From Gammaproteobacteria bacterium (lineage in GTDB: Bacteria > Pseudomonadota > Gammaproteobacteria > Steroidobacterales > Rariloculaceae), in contig JAJDWR010000046.1 in assembly GCA_022825505.1 (NCBI GenBank), positions 24,001 through 88,000 of the forward strand: DNA of 64,000 nucleotides, in the 5' to 3' direction. The translations under genes were made by a program, and so were the position numbers. The notes below the pieces were generated by a model, which did no database searches, had not been told where the DNA came from, and saw nothing but the letters and a program-made list of their open reading frames with translations. Of the stretch, positions 56,831-64,000 are shown in pieces (position 1 is the stretch's first letter; each line of letters begins with the position of its first letter).

Positions 56831-58836
56831 CACCGGCGATAGGTGCCGTCGGCGCGCATTTCCCAGGCCTGGGTATTGTCCTCGAGGTTGATCTTGAGAT
56901 CGCGAATCAGCCGCTGTTTCAACTTGCCGTCCAGGATCGGGAACATGATCTCGATGCGCCGGTAGAGATTGCGGTCCATCCAGTCCGCGCTGGAGCAGAA
57001 GACTTCCTCGGCGCCGTCGTTGCGGAAGTAGTAGCACCGCGGGTGCTCCAGGAAGCGCCCGACGATCGAACGTACGCGGATGTTCTCGGAAATCTCCGGG
57101 ATGCCCGGCCGCAGACAGCAGATGCCCCGGACTACAAGGTCGATCGATACACCTTCCATGGATGCCTTGTACAGGGCGCGGATCACGCTCGGTTCCACCA
57201 GCGCGTTCACCTTGGCGACAATTCTCGCCTTGCGGCCCGCGGCCGCGTGGCTGGCTTCCCGCCGGATCAACTCGATCAGCTTGTCGCGCAGGGTGAACGG
57301 GGATTGGTATAGCAGGTTCAGGTTCGAGGTCTTGGTCAGACTGGTGATCTGCATGAAGACCTCGTGGACGTCCTCGCCCAACTGCTCGTTGGCGGTCAGC
57401 AGCCCGTAGTCGGAATAGACCCGCGTCGTCTTCGGATGGTAGTTGCCGGTGCCGAGGTGGATGTAGCGCCGCAGCCGTCCGCCCTCCCTGCGCACCACCA
57501 GAACCATCTTGCAGTGTGTCTTGTAGCCGGCAACGCCGTAGACGACATGCGCGCCCGCCTCCTGCAGGCGATTGGCCAGTTCGATATTGGCCGCCTCGTC
57601 GAACCGCGCCCTGAGTTCGATCACCACCATCACTTCCTTGCCGGCCTTGGCCGCCTGTACCAGGCTGTCCACCAGGGGCGAGTCCGGGCTGGTCCGATAC
57701 AGCGTCTGCTTGATGGCGAGCACGTCGGGATCGACGGCGGCACGGTAGAGGAAGTCCATCACCGGCGTGAAGGACTGGTAGGGATGGTGCAGCAGGATAT
57801 CGCCCTGTGCGATGGTGTCGAATATGTGAGAGGTCTTGATCAGGACCTTGGGGATGCCCGGAGTGAAGGGGGGATACTTCAATTGCGGCGCGTCGATGAG
57901 GTCGTACACCGCCAGCAGGCGCTCGAGGTTGACCGGGCCGTCCACCTGGTACAGATCTTCGCGGCCCAGCTTGAAGTGTTCCAGCAGGTACTCCGCGAGT
58001 TCGTCGGGACAATTGTGAGCCGTCTCGAGCCGTACCGCAGCACCATACCGGCTCTCGAACAACTCGCCTTCAAGCGCCCTGATCAGGTCGTCGACCTCTT
58101 CGTGGTCGAGATAGAAGTCGCTGTTGCGGGTGACCCGAAACTGGAAACAGCCGTCGATGGTCAGCCCGGCAAAGAGCTTGTCGGCAAAGGTATGAATGAT
58201 GGACGACAGAAAAACGAAGTCCGCCCCGCCGGTGCCGGGCAGATTCGCAGGCAGCTGAATGACTCGCGGCAGCGAACGCGGCGCATGAACGATGGCACGA
58301 TGCCGTTGGCGGCCGAAGGCGTCCTGTCCGTGCAGGCTGACGATAAAGTTGAGGCTCTTGTTGAGAATACGCGGGATCGGGCGCGTGGGATCCAGGGTCG
58401 TGGGGCTGAGCACCGATACCACTTCGGTGTGAAAGTAGTTCTCAAGCCAGCGGCGTTGTTCGTCACTCCATTCGTCCCGCCGAATGAACCGGATGCCGGC
58501 CCCGGCAAGTTGCGGAATGAGTTCGTCGTTCAGTACCCGGTATTGCTCGGAAACCAGTTGATTCGTCCTGTCCGCCAGGATCCGCAGGACTTCCGCCGGC
58601 GACATGGATTCCGGGCCGATGGGCGCCGAACTGATCGCCAGGCGCTGCTTGAGGCCCGAGACTCGAATCTCGAAAAACTCGTCCAGGTTGGTGGAGGAAA
58701 TGCAGAGAAACTTGAGCCGTTCCAGCAGCGGGACCGTCTCGTCTCTGGCCTGCTGCAGCACCCGCATGTTGAACTCGAGCTGCGACAGCTCTCGATTGAC
58801 GTAGTAATCGGGCAGCTTGAGATTGAGTGTGTCCAC
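56758..58836 (-). CDS. ppk: Polyphosphate kinase 1
   Basis: Makes polyphosphate from ATP at the membrane. 692 residues, near E. coli PPK (688). Domains: N-terminal RELSQLEFNMRVLQQARDE, the head domain, and two C-terminal catalytic domains with YGVAGYKTHCKMVLVVRREG and the phosphorylated-histidine segment HLGTGNYHPKTTRVYSDYGL. FCSSADWMDRNLYRRIE is near the end. GTG 58836 starts the family-typical MDTLNLKLPDYYVNREL. It follows anmK by 11 bases. Confidence 0.96.
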   Translation of the reverse strand: MDTLNLKLPDYYVNRELSQLEFNMRVLQQARDETVPLLERLKFLCISSTNLDEFFEIRVSGLKQRLAISSAPIGPESMSPAEVLRILADRTNQLVSEQYRVLNDELIPQLAGAGIRFIRRDEWSDEQRRWLENYFHTEVVSVLSPTTLDPTRPIPRILNKSLNFIVSLHGQDAFGRQRHRAIVHAPRSLPRVIQLPANLPGTGGADFVFLSSIIHTFADKLFAGLTIDGCFQFRVTRNSDFYLDHEEVDDLIRALEGELFESRYGAAVRLETAHNCPDELAEYLLEHFKLGREDLYQVDGPVNLERLLAVYDLIDAPQLKYPPFTPGIPKVLIKTSHIFDTIAQGDILLHHPYQSFTPVMDFLYRAAVDPDVLAIKQTLYRTSPDSPLVDSLVQAAKAGKEVMVVIELRARFDEAANIELANRLQEAGAHVVYGVAGYKTHCKMVLVVRREGGRLRRYIHLGTGNYHPKTTRVYSDYGLLTANEQLGEDVHEVFMQITSLTKTSNLNLLYQSPFTLRDKLIELIRREASHAAAGRKARIVAKVNALVEPSVIRALYKASMEGVSIDLVVRGICCLRPGIPEISENIRVRSIVGRFLEHPRCYYFRNDGAEEVFCSSADWMDRNLYRRIEIMFPILDGKLKQRLIRDLKINLEDNTQAWEMRADGTYRRCQPQAGDAAVSAQTVLLRELSESS

Positions 58837-58847
58837 GGCAGGTGCTT

Positions 58848-59963
58848 CTAGCGGCGGACCCCATAGTATACGCCTCCCAGCGGCGCGAGCTGCCGCGCCC
58901 CCGTAACGGAGGGCGCGTTTCCCGGCTCGCCGCGCAACCTCGCGCGCGCCAGCCAGGCGAACAGCACCGCCTCCACCCACTCCGGTTCGATTCCGTGAAG
59001 GGCGCTGGATTCCACGGGAATACCCTTCAGACGAGCGCCAAGACGTTGCCTCAATGCCCCGTTTCGCGCTCCGCCGCCGCAGAGTATGACGCGCTGTGGC
59101 CGGCAGCCCGTATCGCCGATCCCGCTTGCGATGGTGCCGGCGGTGAGTTCGGTCAGCGTGGCCTGGACATCCGCGTCGCCGGGAGTTTGTCCGGATCGGG
59201 CCAGGGCTGCCTCGAGCCACTCGAAATTGAAGTGTTCCAGTCCGGTGGACTTGGGCGGCGGCCGCCGGAAGTAGGGGTCCGCCAGCAGTTCGTCCAGCAG
59301 CCCCCGGTGCACGCGGCCGGTCCGGGACCAATCGCCGTCGTGGTCGTAGGGCTCGCCTGTGCATCGCTGCGTCCATCTGTCCAGCAACGTATTTCCGGGG
59401 CCCGTGTCGAAACCCAGCAGGTCCCGGCCCGGCTCGAGAACGCTGACGTTGGCGATGCCGCCGATGTTGACGGCGACGCGGCGTTCGTCGGGGTCGGCGA
59501 AGGCCCACTGGTGAAATGCCGGCGCCAGCGGAGCCCCCTGGCCGCCCAGGGCGATGTCCATCTGGCGCAGGTGTCCCACGGTAGTGATGCCCGTGCGGGC
59601 AGCCACCGTGCTGGGATCGCCAAGCTGAATGGTAAAGGGCTCCGGCCCTTCCGGCCGATGGAAGACGGTATGGCCGGAGTGGCCGATGGCCGTCACCCGG
59701 TCCGGTTCCAGACTGCTGTCATTCAGCAGGCGTACCGCGCAGTCCGCGAAGAAACCGGCAATGGCGACATCGAGTCCGCCCAATTTTTCCAGGGAGATTG
59801 AAGGGGTTGCCAGCAAGGCTTCGATGCGGCGCCGAAGGGATTCCGGGTAGGGGGTGGTGGACGCGCGTTGAATCCGTTGGCTATCGGGATTCAGCCTGAC
59901 CAATGCCGCATCCACGCCGTCCTGGCTGGTTCCCGACATCAGTCCGAGGTACAACTCACCCAC
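58848..59963 (-). CDS. anmK: Anhydro-N-acetylmuramic acid kinase
   Basis: Recycles murein-derived anhydroMurNAc to MurNAc-6-phosphate. 371 residues: LGLMSGTSQDGVDAALV, GHSGHTVFHRP, NIGGIANVSVL, the catalytic LGFDTGPGNTLLD, and ILCGGGARNGAL. Eighteen bases downstream of the M23 peptidase gene, an arrangement also found in Pseudomonas. Confidence 0.95.
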   Translation of the reverse strand: MGELYLGLMSGTSQDGVDAALVRLNPDSQRIQRASTTPYPESLRRRIEALLATPSISLEKLGGLDVAIAGFFADCAVRLLNDSSLEPDRVTAIGHSGHTVFHRPEGPEPFTIQLGDPSTVAARTGITTVGHLRQMDIALGGQGAPLAPAFHQWAFADPDERRVAVNIGGIANVSVLEPGRDLLGFDTGPGNTLLDRWTQRCTGEPYDHDGDWSRTGRVHRGLLDELLADPYFRRPPPKSTGLEHFNFEWLEAALARSGQTPGDADVQATLTELTAGTIASGIGDTGCRPQRVILCGGGARNGALRQRLGARLKGIPVESSALHGIEPEWVEAVLFAWLARARLRGEPGNAPSVTGARQLAPLGGVYYGVRR

Positions 59964-59981
59964 GGTAATTGCCAGGGACTG

Positions 59982-61355
59982 CTAGTACGTCGCGGTTGCT
60001 CTGAATTCGGTCGGACGATGCAGGTCGAGCTCGAGCCACAGGGGTGCAGCGATGGATCGAAACGCTGCCAGGTCGGCGTCCGCCAGGTATACGGGTTCGG
60101 ACGATGCGAGGGTGGCGGTTTGCGGGTCGCGATGTACGCCGTCGACCTGATACTCGTAGTGCAGGTGAGGTCCGGTCGCCAGCCCGGTCATGCCCACGTA
60201 GCCGATGGTCTGGCCCTGCCGGACGCGGCTGCCGACACGAATGTCGCCAAATCGGGACAGGTGCGCGTAGAGCGTGGTCACCTTGCCGCCGTGCTCGATA
60301 ACCACGGTATTGCCGAACCCGTTGCGCGCCCCCCGGAAGCCGACGGTGCCGTCTCCCGCTGCGCGGACAGGCGTTCCCGAGGGGGCGGCGTAGTCGACGC
60401 CCCGATGCGCACGGATCGTGTTGAGCACGGGATGGCGCCGGGCAAGATCGAATGTAGAACTGATGCGCGTGAAGTCCACAGGCGCGCGGATAAATGCCTT
60501 TCGTACGCTTCGCCCTTCCGGGGTGAAGTAATCGACAGCGCCGCCTGCATCCGTGTACCGCGCAGCACGGTAGGGCGTTCCCCTGTTGATAAACTCGGCA
60601 GCGAGAATATTGCCGTCCTTCAGTTTCTCCCCCTCGCTCCAGATCTCCTCGTAGATCACCGTGAATTCATCGCCGGCGCGCACATCCTTGAGAAAGTCGA
60701 TGTCCCACTGGAAGATTTCGGCCATCTCCATGATGAGCGGGTCGCCGATACCGGCGTCCTGAGCCGCCGCGAACAACGATCGCTCGATGACCCCGTGGGC
60801 GCCTGCGGCCCGGACCTCCAGCGGCCGCTCGACCAGGGCCGCGCTGAAGTTGTCTGAATTTCGTACGATGCGCAGCGCCCTGAAGTCGTCGATCTCACGC
60901 TCCAGCGACTGCACGCGCCCTGTGTCATGGGTGACGACAATCTCGTTGCCGGGGTTCAGCATCCGCAGGTAGTAGCCGGCATCGGGTAATTCAACCATCT
61001 CGCTGAGATCGCGGAGACTCAGGTCGTGCCGGCGAAACATCTCTCCCAGGGAGTCCCCTCGGCCGACGATCATCCGAATCCTGTCGCCGGACAGTTCGCG
61101 GTCCGGAATGAGTGGCTCGAAGCCGGTTTGAGAGGTGTTGGCAATCACCACCGGGTCGGCAGCCCGCGACAGATCGTCGATCTCCGGAACCGCCGCCGTT
61201 TCGCTGCCGGTGCTGACGAGAATCAGAACCATCGCGGCGATCAGCGGTGTGGAAATTCCGGCGGCAAACCACAGCCAGGCGGGCAGGGGTCTAACCGCCG
61301 CTGCCGGAGGGGCGTCCTTGTAATCGTGGCGAATTCCACTTGGAAACGATCCCAC
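59982..61355 (-). CDS. M23-family peptidoglycan endopeptidase (MepM-like)
   Basis: 457-residue membrane-anchored hydrolase that cuts peptide crosslinks in murein. One N-terminal helix (LPAWLWFAAGISTPLIAAMVL), an OapA/LysM-like domain (VGRGDSLGEMFRRHDLSLRD), and a C-terminal zinc peptidase. The peptidase has HRGVDYAAPSGTPVRA, GNTVVIEHGGKVTTLYAHLS and HLHYEYQVDG. Divergent from tyrS. Full length for the family. Confidence 0.94.
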   Translation of the reverse strand: MGSFPSGIRHDYKDAPPAAAVRPLPAWLWFAAGISTPLIAAMVLILVSTGSETAAVPEIDDLSRAADPVVIANTSQTGFEPLIPDRELSGDRIRMIVGRGDSLGEMFRRHDLSLRDLSEMVELPDAGYYLRMLNPGNEIVVTHDTGRVQSLEREIDDFRALRIVRNSDNFSAALVERPLEVRAAGAHGVIERSLFAAAQDAGIGDPLIMEMAEIFQWDIDFLKDVRAGDEFTVIYEEIWSEGEKLKDGNILAAEFINRGTPYRAARYTDAGGAVDYFTPEGRSVRKAFIRAPVDFTRISSTFDLARRHPVLNTIRAHRGVDYAAPSGTPVRAAGDGTVGFRGARNGFGNTVVIEHGGKVTTLYAHLSRFGDIRVGSRVRQGQTIGYVGMTGLATGPHLHYEYQVDGVHRDPQTATLASSEPVYLADADLAAFRSIAAPLWLELDLHRPTEFRATATY

Positions 61356-61563
61356 GGGACACCCTCCAAGAAACGACCGATTACTCTAACCGGATGTTAC
61401 TCTGTCGTCAAAACACGGGCGGAGCCGTTTTTTTCGATATTAGTTGAGGATTGATCGGGCTATACTCGCCGCGATTCACATTCTGGCGAGTGATTGCAGA
61501 CGTTCGGAGGTAACGACGCGCGGCAGGATTCGCCTTCGTAACCGCAGGCCCGAACACTGTCCC

Positions 61564-62796
61564 ATGCCCAGTACCAGGCAAATCGATGTAGAAGAACAAG
61601 TAGCGGAATTGCGCCGCGGGGCTGTGGACGTTCTCGTGGAAAGCGAGTTGCGGGAACGGTTGCTCCTGGGCAGGCCGCTCACGGTCAAGGTGGGTTTCGA
61701 CCCCACCGCGCCGGACCTGCACCTGGGTCACACGGTGCTGCTCAACAAGATGCGCCAGTTCCAGGACTTCGGCCACATCGTGATCTTCCTGATCGGCGAC
61801 TTCACCGGCATGATCGGCGATCCCTCGGGCAAGACGGCGACCCGGCCGGCGCTGACGCGGGAACAGATCCAGGCCAACGCGAGGACCTACGAGAAGCAGG
61901 TCTTCAAGGTGCTGGATCCGGAACAGACGCGGCTGGACTTCAATTCCCGCTGGATGACGGAGTTGGGCGCGGCCGGCCTGGTGCAGCTTGCATCACGGCA
62001 CACGGTGGCGCGAATGCTGGAGCGCGACGACTTTCGCAAGCGTTACCAGCAGGGCCAGCCGATCGCGATCCACGAGTTTCTCTATCCCCTCGCCCAGGGA
62101 TACGATTCGGTGGCGCTCAAGGCGGACGCGGAACTGGGCGGCACCGACCAGAAGTTCAACCTCCTCGTGGGCAGGCAGTTGCAGGAGTCGTATGGGCAGC
62201 CGCCGCAGGTGGTGCTGACCGTGCCCCTGCTGGAGGGGCTTGACGGCGTCAACAAGATGTCCAAGTCGCTGGGCAACGCGATCGGAATCGACGAAGCCCC
62301 GGGCGAAATGTTCGGCAAGCTCATGTCGATTTCAGACGAACTCATGTGGCGGTACTTCGAGTTGCTGAGCTTCCGCTCACTTGCGGAAATCAGAGATCTG
62401 AAGTCCCGTGTCGCCGGGGGCGCCAACCCGCGGGACATAAAGTTCCTGCTGGCCCGGGAGATCGTCGCGCGCTTCCACGACGAGGCGGCGGCCGGGCAGG
62501 CGCAGGAGGATTTCATTTCCCGGCACCGTCACGGACGGGCGCCGGACCGGATGCCGGAGATCGCCTTGAATTGCCCTGATGCCTCGCTGGGCATCGGCTA
62601 TGTCCTGAGGGACTGCGGTCTGGTGGCCAGCACTTCCGAAGCGATACGCATGGTGAGGCAGGGCGCGGTCCGCGTGGACGGTGATCGGATCTCCGACCCA
62701 AGGCTGGCCCTTGAAGCCGATGGAACGCCGAAAACCGTCCAGGTGGGCAAGCGCAGGTTCGCCAGGGTGACGCTGAACGCCACCGGAAAAGGCTAG
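61564..62796 (+). CDS. tyrS: Tyrosyl-tRNA synthetase
   Basis: 410-residue class I synthetase of the TyrZ-like short type. HIGH-equivalent HLGHT at 53-57, KMSKS in [14 protein letters not shown], substrate segment [16 protein letters not shown], and a C-terminal S4 RNA-binding domain ([19 protein letters not shown]). ATG 61564 is preferred to earlier in-frame codons that run into the promoter region. The gene directly precedes an rRNA operon, as in Pseudomonas. Confidence 0.96.
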   Translation: MPSTRQIDVEEQVAELRRGAVDVLVESELRERLLLGRPLTVKVGFDPTAPDLHLGHTVLLNKMRQFQDFGHIVIFLIGDFTGMIGDPSGKTATRPALTREQIQANARTYEKQVFKVLDPEQTRLDFNSRWMTELGAAGLVQLASRHTVARMLERDDFRKRYQQGQPIAIHEFLYPLAQGYDSVALKADAELGGTDQKFNLLVGRQLQESYGQPPQVVLTVPLLEGLDGVNKMSKSLGNAIGIDEAPGEMFGKLMSISDELMWRYFELLSFRSLAEIRDLKSRVAGGANPRDIKFLLAREIVARFHDEAAAGQAQEDFISRHRHGRAPDRMPEIALNCPDASLGIGYVLRDCGLVASTSEAIRMVRQGAVRVDGDRISDPRLALEADGTPKTVQVGKRRFARVTLNATGKG

Positions 62797-62811
62797 CGCT
62801 GCAGATTTTTC

Positions 62812-62839
62812 TTGCCAGAGCCGAATCTATCGGTATAAT
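62812..62839 (+). promoter_or_regulatory. rRNA promoter P1
   Basis: TTGCCA (62812-62817), 16 bases, TATAAT (62834-62839), followed by a GC-rich discriminator (CCGCGCC), a feature of stringently controlled rRNA promoters. Confidence 0.75.
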
Positions 62840-62923
62840 TCCGCGCCTTCCCTGCCGCGGTAACCAGCAAAGCACTTGACCGGACATGGCCCGGAGTATT
62901 TCCGAGCCAGGGCGGTTTTCAGC

Positions 62924-62952
62924 TTGGACACGCGCTGGCAGGGGAGTATAAT
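62924..62952 (+). promoter_or_regulatory. rRNA promoter P2
   Basis: TTGGAC (62924-62929), 17 bases, TATAAT (62947-62952), about 150 bases before the 16S 5' end. The tandem pair matches usual rrn organisation. Confidence 0.7.
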
Positions 62953-62979
62953 TGATCGGCTTGACGGTTGATTCCGTCC

Positions 62980-62991
62980 GCTCTTTAACAA
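62980..62991 (+). promoter_or_regulatory. rRNA leader boxA antitermination site
   Basis: GCTCTTTAACAA matches the NusB/NusE-binding boxA consensus of rRNA leaders. Confidence 0.85.
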
Positions 62992-63013
62992 ATGGACTCA
63001 AGCAGCTTGTGTG

Positions 63014-63072
63014 GGCGCTCGCACCGGAGCAACGGTGCATGAGCGCCGACATGGGGGTACTTCGGTACCCCG
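63014..63072 (+). promoter_or_regulatory. rRNA leader hairpins
   Basis: Two stems follow boxA. The first pairs GGCGCTC with GAGCGCC, with an inner GCACCG/CGGTGC (63014-63047). The second is GGGGTAC-TTCG-GTACCCC (63054-63071) with a UUCG tetraloop. They probably form part of the pre-16S processing structure. With the promoters and boxA this accounts for the 309-base gap after tyrS. Confidence 0.65.
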
Positions 63073-63105
63073 AAGAAAGCGTTCAGGAACTCAACTCCTT
63101 GATAT

Positions 63106-64000
<895 letters not shown>

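Noticed and set aside
57364..58851. Plus-strand open frame opposite ppk
   Set aside because: Shadow of a firmly identified gene.

Overview
The window is about 64 kb of a high-GC chromosome from a Gammaproteobacterium. Three things support this: the partial 16S rRNA gene at the right end, the cysQ/yrfG, rhlB/trxA/rho, aroQ-accB-accC, cutA-dsbD-groESL and tyrS-rrn neighbourhoods, and the LPS genes hldD, waaF, kdkA and lpxL. I cannot place it below class without a database. The run anmK - M23 peptidase - tyrS - 16S rRNA resembles the Pseudomonas arrangement, with ppx and ppk added between erpA and anmK. Almost everything is housekeeping and densely packed; many stop/start pairs overlap by 1-4 bases.

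Layout. 1-5.4 kb: end of a carrier gene, glk, cysQ with a small DUF465 gene, yrfG, rhlB. 5.5-7.4 kb: trxA and rho. 7.35-8.4 kb: a small accessory patch with a 155-bp palindromic element, a decayed IS3-type end, and a two-gene unit of unknown function whose second member looks like an internally deleted HEPN-type protein. 8.4-14.3 kb: RND exporter, MpaB/rubber-oxygenase-like protein and LolA-like protein in one leftward operon, divergent from a squalene/phytoene-synthase-like gene. This is the best candidate for a little-described pathway (isoprenoid synthesis, oxidative cleavage and envelope export). 14.3-20 kb: purD, purH, fis, then accC, accB, aroQ. 20-26.8 kb: a TlpA-like thioredoxin, a DsbD reduced to its alpha domain, cutA, a CIRCE-controlled groESL operon, glnE.

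26.9-41.6 kb: a two-subunit molybdenum hydroxylase (iorAB type), a zinc-finger protein, an LPS core/lipid A block (hldD, waaF, kdkA and two LpxL-type acyltransferases), htpX, an L,D-transpeptidase, htpG, an osmoprotectant ABC transporter with a receptor-permease fusion, msrB and a TerB-like gene. 41.6-48.1 kb: yggT, yggS, pilT, a PyrK-like flavoprotein, ruvX, yqgE, gshB, ampE. 48.14-48.74 kb: an AT-rich island with no convincing gene, followed by what may be the stump of a larger TolB-propeller protein. 49.7-62.8 kb: pdxH, ggt, fghA, tyrA, rppH, erpA, ppx, ppk, anmK, an M23 peptidase, tyrS. 62.8-64 kb: rRNA promoters, antitermination leader and the first ~900 bases of 16S rRNA.

Two non-coding observations stand out. 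A hairpin repeat family occurs three times (about 3.95, 21.5 and 52.9 kb). Its two full copies differ by paired substitutions that keep the stem matched, so structure appears to be preserved. A separate 155-bp element with 36-bp inverted ends follows rho.
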